Source of the DNA: SHWB01 sp050246875
Lineage (GTDB): Bacteria; Pseudomonadota; Alphaproteobacteria; UBA6615
Assembly: GCA_050246875.1 (NCBI GenBank)
Contig: JBFWVF010000001.1
Coordinates: 310,001 to 374,000 of the forward strand
Length of the DNA: 64,000 nucleotides
Direction of reading: 5' to 3'
The position numbers and the translations under genes were made by a program. Below the pieces are notes generated by a model. That model was given only the letters and a program-made list of their open reading frames with translations, was not told the origin of the DNA and made no database searches. Each line of letters begins with the position of its first letter. The first letter of the stretch is position 1. Below, in pieces: positions 54,810 to 62,688 of this stretch.

Positions 54810-55427
54810 ATGAGCCAGCACGATCTCGGCGACCTCGCCGCCCTGCGCGCGCATTTCGGCGAACCGAAGGGATATGTGGCGCACAAGGAGCTGCCGGCGC
54901 TCAACAGGTACAGCCGGCGCTTCATCGAGCTGTCGCCGATCCTGTTCCTCGCCACCGCCGCGCCCGATGGCGGAGCGGCGGACAACAGCCCGCGCGGCGA
55001 CGGGCCCGGCTTCGTCGTGGTGCTCGACGACCGCACCATCGCCATCCCCGACCGGCCAGGCAACAAGCGCGTCGATTCCCATCAGAACATCGTCGCCAAC
55101 CCGCAGGTCGGCATCGTCTTCCTCGTGCCGGGCGTCAACGAGGTGCTGCGCGTCAACGGCAAGGCGCGGGTGACGACCGACCCCACGCTGCTCGCCCGCA
55201 TGGTGGCCAACGGCAAGCCGCCGCTCGCGGCCATCGTCGTCGATATCGCCGAGGCCTTCTTTCACTGCGGCAAGGCGCTGATCCGGGCCGACCTGTGGAA
55301 CCCGGACAAGCATATCGCGCGCACCGACTTCGCCTCGCTGTCGGAGATCACCGAATACCAGTTCGGCGTCGACCGCGAGCGGCACAAGGCGATGCTCGAA
55401 CGCGACTACGCCGAGAATCTCTACTGA
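54810..55427 (+). CDS. FMN-dependent PPOX-type flavoprotein, copy 1
   Basis: A 205-residue member of the pyridoxamine-5'-phosphate-oxidase-like split-barrel family (MSMEG_1061-type). FMN-barrel segments: SPRGDGPGFVVVLDDRTIAIPD (within about 65-90), KRVDSHQNIVANPQVGIVF and NEVLRVNGKARVTTD. It ends with AFFHCGKALIRADLW, the family's conserved C-terminal motif. Likely a flavin or F420-type reductase/oxidase in the ring-degradation pathway; the exact reaction is unknown. Close paralogue of the next gene. Confidence 0.83.
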   Translation: MSQHDLGDLAALRAHFGEPKGYVAHKELPALNRYSRRFIELSPILFLATAAPDGGAADNSPRGDGPGFVVVLDDRTIAIPDRPGNKRVDSHQNIVANPQVGIVFLVPGVNEVLRVNGKARVTTDPTLLARMVANGKPPLAAIVVDIAEAFFHCGKALIRADLWNPDKHIARTDFASLSEITEYQFGVDRERHKAMLERDYAENLY

Positions 55428-55455
55428 CCGTCGGCCGGACGGACTGGAGGACGCC

Positions 55456-56073
55456 ATGCCGGGGCACGAGATCGGCGATATCGAGACGCTGCGCGCTCAT
55501 TACGGCGAGCCGAAGGGCTTTCTCAAGCACAAGGAACTGCCGGCCCTGAACCAGCACAGCCGGCGCTTCATCGAGATGTCGCCGCTCGTGCTGGTCGCCA
55601 CATCGGCCGCCGGCGACGGCCCGGCCGACTGCAGCCCGCGCGGCGACGCGCCCGGCTTCGTTGCCATCCTCGACGACCGCACCATCGCCATCCCGGACCG
55701 CCCCGGCAACCGCCGCGTCGACACGCACCAGAACATCGTGTCGAACCCTCAGGTCGGCATGCTGTTCATGGTGCCGGGCATCAACGAGATGCTGCGCGTC
55801 AACGGCAAGGCCCGGCTGACGACCGATCCGGCGCTGCTCGATCGCATGGCCGCCAACGGCAAGCCGCCGCTCGCGGCCATCGTCATCGACATCGCCGAAG
55901 CGTTCTTCCATTGCGGCAAGGCGCTGATCCGGGCCGATCTGTGGAACCCGGAAAAGCGCGTCGAACGCAAGAGCTTCCCGACACTGGCAAAAATCTCCGC
56001 CGACCAGTATGGGGTCGACGAGGCCTCGAACCATGAGCGCATCGAGCGCGAGTACGTCGAGAATCTCTACTGA
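55456..56073 (+). CDS. FMN-dependent PPOX-type flavoprotein, copy 2
   Basis: 205 residues, same length and layout as the preceding gene, with the same blocks (FIEMSPLVLVATSA, SPRGDAPGFVAILDDRTIAI, AFFHCGKALIRADLW) and the same ending (ENLY). A tandem duplication is evident. Substitutions cluster in the first 60 and last 40 residues, so the two copies could have different substrates or form a hetero-oligomer. GGAGG 5 nt before the ATG at 55456. Confidence 0.83.
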   Translation: MPGHEIGDIETLRAHYGEPKGFLKHKELPALNQHSRRFIEMSPLVLVATSAAGDGPADCSPRGDAPGFVAILDDRTIAIPDRPGNRRVDTHQNIVSNPQVGMLFMVPGINEMLRVNGKARLTTDPALLDRMAANGKPPLAAIVIDIAEAFFHCGKALIRADLWNPEKRVERKSFPTLAKISADQYGVDEASNHERIEREYVENLY

Positions 56074-56084
56074 ACAGGAACGTC

Positions 56085-56588
56085 ATGTCTTTCGTTGTCA
56101 CGACGCTTGTCCGGGCCATCGCCGGCGCCTTCGTCCTGGCCTTTCTGGCGGTTGCCGGGACGGCCACCGCCCAGACCGCGCAGCCGAACCGGAGCGGCGA
56201 CTGGGATACGCTCTGCGACACCACGCCGGATACGCAACAGAAGATCTGCGTCCTGACCCAGAAGCTGACGATGACCGGCCAGCAGAACGTGCACTTCTCG
56301 GTCATCGTCGTGAAGGCCGGGCCGGTGCTGCGGGTGCTGGCGCCGCTCGGCGTCCTGCTCGAGACGGGCGTGACCCTGAAGGTCGACGGCGACCAGCTCA
56401 GCCGCATGCCGTTCCTGCGCTGCCTGCAGAACGGCTGCGTCGCCGAGACGAACCTCGACGCCGCCCTGGTGCGGCGCCTCAAGGCCGGCAAGGTCGCGAC
56501 CTTCGTCATATACGGCCAGCCCGACCGTCCGGTCGACGTGCCGGTCTCGCTGAACGGTTTCACCCGCGGCTACGACGCACTGCCCTAG
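56085..56588 (+). CDS. Invasion-associated locus B (IalB) family protein
   Basis: A 167-residue exported protein. The signal peptide (about 1-28, cleavage after ATA/TAQ) precedes a single IalB-type beta domain. It begins with GDWDTLCDTTPDTQQKICVL and includes GVLLETGVTLKVDG and FLRCLQNGCVAE. Four Cys in two pairs should form disulfides in the periplasm. IalB-family proteins are frequent in alphaproteobacteria, mostly of unknown function. An exported protein inside an otherwise cytoplasmic catabolic operon is unusual. It follows copy 2 of the flavoprotein by 11 bp. Confidence 0.8.
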   Translation: MSFVVTTLVRAIAGAFVLAFLAVAGTATAQTAQPNRSGDWDTLCDTTPDTQQKICVLTQKLTMTGQQNVHFSVIVVKAGPVLRVLAPLGVLLETGVTLKVDGDQLSRMPFLRCLQNGCVAETNLDAALVRRLKAGKVATFVIYGQPDRPVDVPVSLNGFTRGYDALP

Positions 56589-56613
56589 CTCCCGGCCGAC
56601 GAAGGAAGCCACA

Positions 56614-57336
56614 TTGTCCGCACGCCCAAAATCGATGCCTGCCCGGCCACGGCCGCCGGCCACGCCAGCGGCCGCCAAGGCCGCCGATGGGCCGCGGCGG
56701 CGACGCCTTTCGGGCGCCGACCGCGAGCAGGAGATCGTCGAGGCGGCGATGGGCTATTTCGCCGAGGTCGGCTTCGACGCCGACCTGCGCGGCCTCGCCG
56801 GCCGCATGGGCGTGACCCACCCGCTGCTGTTCCGCTACTTCCCGACCAAGCAGGCACTGATCGAGCGGGTCATCGACGAGGCCTGGCTGCGCTACGGCCG
56901 CGGCGACTGGCAGCGGTTGCTGGCGGACCGCGACGTGCCGATCGCCGAGCGCCTCGTCGCCTTCGCCCGCCAGCACGCCGCGGCGACGCACGGCCGCCAG
57001 TGGATGCGCCTGTTTCTCGCCGCCTCGCGCCAGGACGACGGCATCAACCAGCGCTACTTCCAGCAGGTGACGCGGCCGCTGCTCGAACGCATCTGCCGCG
57101 AGCTGCGCGCCGCCAGCGGCGTCGCCATTCCAGAGCGTACGCCGGTGAGCGCCCTCGAACTCGAACTGGTCTGGCACTGGCACGGCGGCCTCAACTATCG
57201 CGCCATCCGCGAACACGTCTACGGCACCGCCGTGGCACCCGTGCTCGACGCCCTGGTGCCCTACACCGTCGACGGCCTCGTCGCCGCGATGCAGCGCTTG
57301 CTGACCGACCGTTTCATGCCCGTTGCAGCGGAGTAG
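56614..57336 (+). CDS. TetR-family transcriptional regulator
   Basis: 240 residues. A long Pro/Ala/Arg N-terminal tail (about 35 residues) precedes the TetR helix-turn-helix: REQEIVEAAMGYFAEVGFDA, then LRGLAGRMGVTHPLLFRYFPTKQALIERVI, the usual recognition helix. The rest (about 90-240) is the ligand-binding helical domain. The start is TTG 56614 (AAGGA 8 nt upstream); ATG 56635 would shorten the tail. It lies inside the operon with only 25 bp before it, so its expression follows the operon. It is the obvious candidate to bind the palindrome at 53681-53704. The effector is unknown. Confidence 0.9.
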   Translation: MSARPKSMPARPRPPATPAAAKAADGPRRRRLSGADREQEIVEAAMGYFAEVGFDADLRGLAGRMGVTHPLLFRYFPTKQALIERVIDEAWLRYGRGDWQRLLADRDVPIAERLVAFARQHAAATHGRQWMRLFLAASRQDDGINQRYFQQVTRPLLERICRELRAASGVAIPERTPVSALELELVWHWHGGLNYRAIREHVYGTAVAPVLDALVPYTVDGLVAAMQRLLTDRFMPVAAE

Positions 57337-57340
57337 CGCG

Positions 57341-58129
57341 ATGCCCGTCCTGCATGCCGCCGGTATCGACCAGTTCTACGAAATCTCCGGCGAGGGCCCG
57401 CCGGTGGTCCTCGTCGCCGGCATGGGCGGCACCGCCAATTACTGGCGCGAGCAGATGGCGGCCTTCTCCGCGCGCCATCGCGTTCTGGTCTACGACCAGC
57501 GCGGCACCGGCCGGACGACGCACGCGCACGTGACGTCGATCGAGCAGCTCGCCGGGGATCTCATCGCGCTGCTCGATGCGCTCAAGCTCGAACGCGTCGA
57601 CTTCGTCAGCCATTCGACGGGCGGCAACATCGGCCAGGTCATGGCGCTCGACCATCCGGAGCGCATCGGCAAGCTGGTGCTCTACTCCACGACGACACAC
57701 GGCGACCCGTACCGCACGCTGGTGTGGCGCGTGCGCCGCGCGATCCTCGAGAAGCTGGGGCCCGAGCTTTACGCCGACATGGCCTCGATCATGCTCTATC
57801 CGCCGGCCTGGATCGCCGAACACTACGACGAGCTGATGCAGCAGCAGGCGGCGCAGATGCGCATGCTGCCCGCGGCCGAGGTGCAGGCGAGCCGCATCGA
57901 GGCGGTGCAGGCCTTCGACCGCCGCGGCGAACTCGGCCGCATCGGCGCGCCCACCCTCGTCGTCTGCGCGAAGGACGACAACCAGACCCCCGCGTATTTC
58001 TCCGAGGCGCTGGCCAGGGCCATCCCCGCCGCGCGCCTCGTGCTGCTGGAGGGCGGCGGACACGCCGCCTCCCGCGTCCACCCCGACACGTTCAACAAGC
58101 TGGTGCTGGAGTTTCTCGCCACCGCCTGA
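57341..58129 (+). CDS. Alpha/beta hydrolase, RutD-like
   Basis: 262 residues. Alpha/beta hydrolase fold with oxyanion segment VLVAGMGGTANYW, DQRGTGRT, the nucleophile Ser in SHSTGGNIG, acid Asp in VCAKDDNQTPAYF and catalytic His in EGGGHAASR. The overall pattern is close to RutD, the aminoacrylate hydrolase of pyrimidine degradation, and to the N-formylmaleamate deformylase NicD. Either would fit a product of a NicX-like enzyme. ATG 57341 is chosen (GGAG 8 nt upstream) over the in-frame codon at 57323, which lies in the TetR gene. 17 bp before NicX-like copy 2. Confidence 0.82.
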   Translation: MPVLHAAGIDQFYEISGEGPPVVLVAGMGGTANYWREQMAAFSARHRVLVYDQRGTGRTTHAHVTSIEQLAGDLIALLDALKLERVDFVSHSTGGNIGQVMALDHPERIGKLVLYSTTTHGDPYRTLVWRVRRAILEKLGPELYADMASIMLYPPAWIAEHYDELMQQQAAQMRMLPAAEVQASRIEAVQAFDRRGELGRIGAPTLVVCAKDDNQTPAYFSEALARAIPAARLVLLEGGGHAASRVHPDTFNKLVLEFLATA

Positions 58130-58146
58130 CAAGCAGGAGGTTCCCC

Positions 58147-59229
58147 ATGCTTCGCCCGCAGGAAATCAACACCATGCAGCTCGCCTTCCTCTACCGGAAG
58201 GAGTTCGAGCTGTGCCGCGTCCGCCCCGACGAGACGATCGTGCTCGTCACCGACCTGTCGACGCGGCGCGAATACGTCGAGGCGGCCTTCGCCGCGGCAG
58301 CCGAGATCGGCGCCGGCATCTACGAGATGAAGGTGAACCGCAAGTTCTCCACCACGCATATCGGCGGCGAGTGGGTGTTCGACACCAAGGGCTCGATTGC
58401 CGCCATCGAGGCCGCCGACCTCGTCGTCGCGCATCACATTCCGCTCGGCTCCGAGTGGATGGCGCGCGGCATCGCCGCCGGCACGCGCTTCCTCATGATC
58501 TACGACGCGCCGGACGATCTCGCCCGCCTGATGTCGCCGCCGGGCCTCAAGGAAGCCGCCACCTATGCCCGCGACAAGGTGCACAAGGCCAAGGAAATGC
58601 GCGTCATCTCCAAGGCCGGCACCGATTTCCGCTGCAAGCTCGGCGACATGTTCACCTCGTGCCAGTACGGCTATGCCGAGGAGCCCGGACGGGTTGATCA
58701 CTGGGGCGCCGGCCACTTCTCGACCTGGCCGAATATCGGCACCGCCGAGGGCACCATCGTCTACCAGCCGGGCGACTGCTGGATCCTGCCCTATGTGCGC
58801 TACTTCGAGGACACCTGCCGTCTCGACATCGAGAAGGGCGTCATCGTCAACATCGAGGGCAAGACCGACGCCAAGCTGATGCGCGATTTCATGAACGCGC
58901 ACCGTCAGCATCCGGGCGACGACGAGCCGTTCCACGTCTCGCATCTCGGCTGGGGCCTCAACCCCAACGCCGTGCTCGACCAGATCGCCGTGCATGGCCC
59001 GGCGATCGAGCGCATCGGCGGTACCGGCCGCGCCTGGCCGGGCAGCTTCCTGTTCTCCACCGGCCCCAACGACCAGGGCGGCGGTACGAACAAGACCAAG
59101 GCGCATGTCGATGCTCCCCTGTTCGGCTGCACCGTCATCCTCGACAACGAAGTCGTCGTCGAGGACGGCCGCATCGTCGACCAGGGCATGATCGTGCAGC
59201 CGACGCAGCCGCTGCTGGTCGCCGCCTGA
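58147..59229 (+). CDS. NicX-like dihydroxypyridine dioxygenase family protein, copy 2
   Basis: 360 residues, exactly the length of copy 1 and clearly homologous throughout (for example LAFLYRKEFELCRVRPDETI, KFSTTHIGGEWVF, PYVRYFEDTCRLDIEKGVIVN in two parts). The Fe-ligand residues are kept: His in FHVSHLGWGLNPNAVLDQ and the HxD pair in KAHVDAPLFG. It differs from copy 1 near the N-terminal loop and between these motifs, so substrate preference may differ. AGGAGG lies upstream of the ATG. A GC hairpin follows its stop. Confidence 0.8.
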   Translation: MLRPQEINTMQLAFLYRKEFELCRVRPDETIVLVTDLSTRREYVEAAFAAAAEIGAGIYEMKVNRKFSTTHIGGEWVFDTKGSIAAIEAADLVVAHHIPLGSEWMARGIAAGTRFLMIYDAPDDLARLMSPPGLKEAATYARDKVHKAKEMRVISKAGTDFRCKLGDMFTSCQYGYAEEPGRVDHWGAGHFSTWPNIGTAEGTIVYQPGDCWILPYVRYFEDTCRLDIEKGVIVNIEGKTDAKLMRDFMNAHRQHPGDDEPFHVSHLGWGLNPNAVLDQIAVHGPAIERIGGTGRAWPGSFLFSTGPNDQGGGTNKTKAHVDAPLFGCTVILDNEVVVEDGRIVDQGMIVQPTQPLLVAA

Positions 59230-59238
59230 TGCCGGCAT

Positions 59239-59264
59239 GGCGGGCCGGTGCGCGCCGGCCCGCC
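59239..59264 (+). terminator. Intercistronic GC hairpin after NicX-like copy 2
   Basis: A perfect 10-bp stem GGCGGGCCGG / CCGGCCCGCC with loop TGCGCG, 9 nt after the stop codon. There is no U-run, so it may slow or partly stop transcription or protect the upstream mRNA. Confidence 0.5.
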
Positions 59265-59305
59265 GCGCTCCTGCCTGTCCCGCAACCGTGAACGGATTCC
59301 TCCCG

Positions 59306-59689
59306 ATGCCGCACAAGCCGATCATTCCGCCGGGCTCGCCGCCGCCGCTCGCCCCCTATTCGCCGGGCGTCCGCGCCGGCAACGTCGTCTACGTCTCGGG
59401 CACGCTGGCGATGGACGCCCAGGGCAAGGTCGTCGGCGAGGGTGATGCCCGCGCCCAGACGCGGGCCGTGCTGGAGGCGATCAAGTCGGTCATCACCGCC
59501 GCCGGCGGCAGCATGGCCGACATCGCCTTCAACCAGATCTTCCTCAAGGACCTCGCGGACTACGCCGCCGTGAACGAGGTCTACCGGGAGTATTTTCCCA
59601 AGGACCCGCCGGCGCGCTACTGCATCCGCGCCGATCTCGTGAAGCCCGAGTTCCTCGTCGAGATCGCTTCCACCGCCCATCTCGGCTGA
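59306..59689 (+). CDS. RidA family protein, RutC-like aminoacrylate deaminase
   Basis: 127 residues, single RidA domain. The order GSPPPLAPYSPGVRAGNVVYV, SGTLAMDAQGKVV, QTRAVLEAIKSVI, PPARYCIRADLVKPEFLVEI closely follows RutC of E. coli as I remember it, with the catalytic Arg in ARYCI and the Glu of LVEI. RutC-type enzymes hydrolyse 3-aminoacrylate or related enamines to ammonia and a semialdehyde. That suits a pathway where ring opening gives an enamine. ATG at 59306; the upstream part of the frame overlaps the hairpin. Confidence 0.84.
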   Translation: MPHKPIIPPGSPPPLAPYSPGVRAGNVVYVSGTLAMDAQGKVVGEGDARAQTRAVLEAIKSVITAAGGSMADIAFNQIFLKDLADYAAVNEVYREYFPKDPPARYCIRADLVKPEFLVEIASTAHLG

Positions 59690-59702
59690 GTGTCCGCCAT
59701 CA

Positions 59703-59733
59703 CCGCGGCCGCCCGCGTGTCCGGCGGCCGCGG
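59703..59733 (+). terminator. Intercistronic GC hairpin before the second hydrolase
   Basis: A perfect 11-bp stem CCGCGGCCGCC / GGCGGCCGCGG (59703-59713, 59723-59733) with a 9-nt loop, placed just ahead of the Shine-Dalgarno of the next gene. No U-run follows. Confidence 0.45.
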
Positions 59734-59745
59734 CGGAGTATTGCC

Positions 59746-60576
59746 ATGAGGATCGAGGATTACGCGCCCCAGGAGCCGCTGAGCGAGCAGGGCGCGGGCT
59801 ACAAGGCGGTCACGCTCTACCTGTCGTCGCGCGTGCCGGCTGGCGAGGAGTACGCCTATGGCGACGACCCGCACCAGCGGCTGATCGTCCACCCGGCCGC
59901 GCGCGCCAACGGCACGGTGCTGGCGTTCACCTACGGCGGCGGCTGGACGAACGGCTACAAGGAGATGATGAGCTTCATGGCGCCGGCGCTGAACGCGGCG
60001 GGCATCACCTTCGCCACGTTCGGCTACCGCCATGCGCCGCAGCACACCTTTCCCGCCGGCTGGCTGGACGCCGCGCACGCCCTGAAGTGGCTGCACGGCA
60101 ATGTCGCCCGCTGGGGCGGCGATCCCGCGCGCCTGTTCGTCGGCGGCCACTCGGCCGGCGCCCACTACGCCGCCCTGCTGGCGACGCGGCGCGACTGGCA
60201 GGCCGGGCTGGGCCTTCCCGCCGATGTCGTGCGCGGCTGCCTGCCGATCTCCGGCATCTACTGGTTCGGCGAAGGCTCGGGCCTGTCGATGCGCCCGCGC
60301 TTCCTCGGCCCGGCCGAGGCGGGCAACGATGCGGCCGCCAGCCCCGGCCTGCATCTCGCCCCGCCCCCGCCGCCGATTCTGCTGGCGCACGGCAGTGCCG
60401 ACTTCCCGCATCTCAGCGCCCAGGCCGAACGCTTCGAGCGCGAGGTGCGCGCGGCCGGCGGCGACGTCGAGCGGCTGGTCCTGCCGGACCGCAATCACTT
60501 CACCGCCTGCTACGCCGCCGGCGAGGCGGACGGCCCGTGGGTCCCGCGCGCGATCGACTGGATGGCCGCGCACTGA
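59746..60576 (+). CDS. Alpha/beta hydrolase, HSL/kynurenine-formamidase-like
   Basis: 276 residues. Oxyanion-hole motif TYGGGWTNG near residue 65, the nucleophile Ser in FVGGHSAGAHYAAL near 138, acid Asp in LLAHGSADFPHL and His in LPDRNHFT. The GGGW loop is typical of hormone-sensitive-lipase-type esterases and bacterial kynurenine formamidases. Removal of an N-formyl or ester group is the expected reaction type. It is unrelated in detail to the hydrolase at 57341 (different oxyanion loop). CGGAG precedes the ATG. The GST gene follows by 17 bp. Confidence 0.82.
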   Translation: MRIEDYAPQEPLSEQGAGYKAVTLYLSSRVPAGEEYAYGDDPHQRLIVHPAARANGTVLAFTYGGGWTNGYKEMMSFMAPALNAAGITFATFGYRHAPQHTFPAGWLDAAHALKWLHGNVARWGGDPARLFVGGHSAGAHYAALLATRRDWQAGLGLPADVVRGCLPISGIYWFGEGSGLSMRPRFLGPAEAGNDAAASPGLHLAPPPPPILLAHGSADFPHLSAQAERFEREVRAAGGDVERLVLPDRNHFTACYAAGEADGPWVPRAIDWMAAH

Positions 60577-60593
60577 ACGGCAGGAGGCCCGTC

Positions 60594-61352
60594 ATGGCGC
60601 TCGAGCTCTATCACAGCCACATCTCGACCTGTTCGCAGAAGGTCCGCATCGCCCTTGCCGAGAAGGGCATCGACTGGATTTCCCGGCCGGTCGACCTGTC
60701 GAAGCACGAGAACCTGACGCCGGCCTTCCTCGCCATCAATCCCAACGGCGTCGTTCCCGCCTTCGTGCACGACGGGCAGCCGATCTACGAGTCGACCGTG
60801 ATGTGCGAGTACCTCGACGAGCGCTGGCCGGACGGGCCGAGCATCGCCCCGGACGACCTCGTCGACCGTGCGCTGATGCGCGCCTGGCTGCGCTGGATCG
60901 ACGAGGTGCCGTCGATGGCGATCCGCGTGCCATCCTTCCGCAACGTCTTCCTGCCGCATTTCCAGAAGAAGACGCCGGAGGAGTTCGCCGCCTTCGTCGA
61001 GGCCAATCCGCTGCGCAAGCACTTCTTCAGGCGCATGGGCCAGAAGGGCTTCAGCGACGAGGAGTACGAGGCCGCCGTCGAGCAGCTCGACCGCTCCCTC
61101 GCCCGCATGGAGGCAGCGCTTGACGGCCACGACTGGCTGGTCGCCGACCGCTTCTCCATCGCCGACATCTGCATCACGCCGGTCATCGTGCGGATGGAGG
61201 ACCTTGGCATGGCCGAAATGTGGGACGGCCGCTATCGGCGCGTCGCGGACTGGTATGCGCGGATTCAGGAGCGTCCGTCCTTTGCCGCGGCGTACTATCC
61301 TGGCGCCCGCATCTCGTGGATGCGGCCGGGCTACGCGGCGAAGGCCGTCTAG
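60594..61352 (+). CDS. Glutathione S-transferase family protein
   Basis: 252 residues. The N-terminal thioredoxin-like domain has YHSHISTCSQKVRIALAEKG, NPNGVVPAFVHDGQPIYES (cis-Pro and glutathione gamma-Glu site) and CEYLDERWPDG. The C-terminal all-helical domain follows from about 90, with LVADRFSIADICITPVI in its N-capping box. Zeta-type isomerases (maleylacetoacetate, maleylpyruvate) share this order, and a maleate-type cis-trans isomerisation would be useful after ring opening. The assignment is inference. AGGAGG 6 nt before the ATG. MetE-like copy 1 follows by 10 bp. Confidence 0.85.
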   Translation: MALELYHSHISTCSQKVRIALAEKGIDWISRPVDLSKHENLTPAFLAINPNGVVPAFVHDGQPIYESTVMCEYLDERWPDGPSIAPDDLVDRALMRAWLRWIDEVPSMAIRVPSFRNVFLPHFQKKTPEEFAAFVEANPLRKHFFRRMGQKGFSDEEYEAAVEQLDRSLARMEAALDGHDWLVADRFSIADICITPVIVRMEDLGMAEMWDGRYRRVADWYARIQERPSFAAAYYPGARISWMRPGYAAKAV

Positions 61353-61362
61353 GGAGGGCTCC

Positions 61363-62544
61363 ATGTTTACCGCGACGAAGGACAAGGCGCTGCTGACCAC
61401 CACCACCGGCGCCCTGCCCCGGCCGTCGTGGTTCACCGAAAATCTGCGCGGCCAGCCGCTGTCGACCGGCTTCTCGCAGCGCGCCTACCGCGAGCAGCAT
61501 TTCGACTGCCTTGCCTGCCATGTGGCGGCCCAGCACAAGGCCGGCATCGACATCCTCGTCGACGGCGATGCCCGCCTCGACGACGACGTCGCCGGGCGAA
61601 GCTGGCAGGCCTATGCCTACGAGCGCGTCGAGGGCATCGGGGCGCCGCGCCGCACGGAGATCCAGCCGGCCCCCTACACGGCCGAGAAGCGCCCCGGCGA
61701 CTTCATGTGGGAGGTGATCGAGACGCGCATGACGCCGCATGTCGTGGGCAAGATCGGCGCCACCACGCTGCAGCTCGACCGCGCCTGGAAGGCCATCGCC
61801 GGCATGACCGACCGGCCGGTGAAGCTCGGCACGGTCAGCGCCCAGCTCGTCGAGTACATGTGCATCGACGAGCACTACCGCGACCGCGTCGAGCTGCTGA
61901 ACGACCTGTCCGACGCCATGAACCGCGAGTACCACGCGCTGGCCGACGCCGGCTGCCCGATCGTGCAGATCGAGGAGCCGACGGTGCACATGACCATCCA
62001 CTACAAGAACGCGCCGATTTCGCCGGCCCAGTACGTCGAGGCCTTCAACCGTGAGGTGAAGGGTCTGCGCGCCAAGACCGAGGTGTGGTGCCATACCTGC
62101 TGGGGCAGCCCGGGCGCCCAGCGCGTCGAGCACGGCCAGCTCTCCTACCGCGACTCGCTGCCGTACTACGACCAGCTCGACGTCGACGTGCTGACCGTCG
62201 AGGCCGCATCCAACAACGGCGCCGACATCGAACTGTTCGGGTTGATGATCTCGAAGGACAAGAAGGTCGCCGTCGGGGTCATCAGCCACCGCACCCTGCA
62301 GGTCGAACGGCCGGAGGACGTGGCCGCCCTCATCCGCCGCTGCCTCAAGGTGATCGAGCCGGAGCGCCTGATCCTCACCTCCGACTGCGGCTTCGGCCGT
62401 CAGTCGATGAGCCGCATGCACGCCTTCTACAAGATGGTCTCGCTGGTGCGCGGCACCAACATCGTCCGCCGCGAACTGGGGCTGGACGAAGTGCCGATCC
62501 CGGCCACCGAGGCCAACCTGTCGATGGTGCCGCTGGCGCGCTGA
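61363..62544 (+). CDS. Short MetE-like (cobalamin-independent) zinc methyltransferase, copy 1
   Basis: 393 residues, corresponding only to the C-terminal catalytic barrel of methionine synthase MetE (which is about 750). The zinc site is intact: His-244 and Cys-246 in VWCHTCWGSPG, Glu-280 in LTVEAASNN, Cys-342 in LTSDCGFGRQS. These residues activate a thiol for alkyl transfer in MetE-type enzymes and in epoxyalkane:coenzyme M transferase. The N-terminal folate domain is absent, so the methyl or alkyl donor may not be methyl-folate. In this context, removing a methyl group from the pathway substrate is possible. GST gene 10 bp upstream. Confidence 0.82.
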   Translation: MFTATKDKALLTTTTGALPRPSWFTENLRGQPLSTGFSQRAYREQHFDCLACHVAAQHKAGIDILVDGDARLDDDVAGRSWQAYAYERVEGIGAPRRTEIQPAPYTAEKRPGDFMWEVIETRMTPHVVGKIGATTLQLDRAWKAIAGMTDRPVKLGTVSAQLVEYMCIDEHYRDRVELLNDLSDAMNREYHALADAGCPIVQIEEPTVHMTIHYKNAPISPAQYVEAFNREVKGLRAKTEVWCHTCWGSPGAQRVEHGQLSYRDSLPYYDQLDVDVLTVEAASNNGADIELFGLMISKDKKVAVGVISHRTLQVERPEDVAALIRRCLKVIEPERLILTSDCGFGRQSMSRMHAFYKMVSLVRGTNIVRRELGLDEVPIPATEANLSMVPLAR

Positions 62545-62585
62545 CCGCGCCCGCTCGGGCCGATTTTCCGTGTGGGCAGTGGGCT

Positions 62586-62639
62586 GAGCACCGGCCGCGC
62601 GCCCGGTCGACGGGCGCGCTGCGGCGCATTACGGTGCTC
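62586..62639 (+). other. Nested inverted repeats between the two MetE-like genes
   Basis: Outer arms GAGCACCG (62586-62593) and CGGTGCTC (62632-62639) are perfectly complementary. Within them, GCGCGCCCG / CGGGCGCGC (62597-62605, 62611-62619) form a second perfect stem with loop GTCGA. It sits 50 nt ahead of the copy 2 start. It could act as attenuator, processing site or leader structure. It does not match a SAM or SAH riboswitch that I recognise. Confidence 0.55.
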
Positions 62640-62688
62640 CCACTCGCGTGAAAGCCCGCGTGCCCTAATCAAGAAGGGGAACAGAAAA

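Noticed and set aside
62545..62688. A SAM-II or SAH riboswitch ahead of the second MetE-like gene
   Set aside because: The region is structured but lacks the conserved sequence elements of those riboswitches that I can recall.
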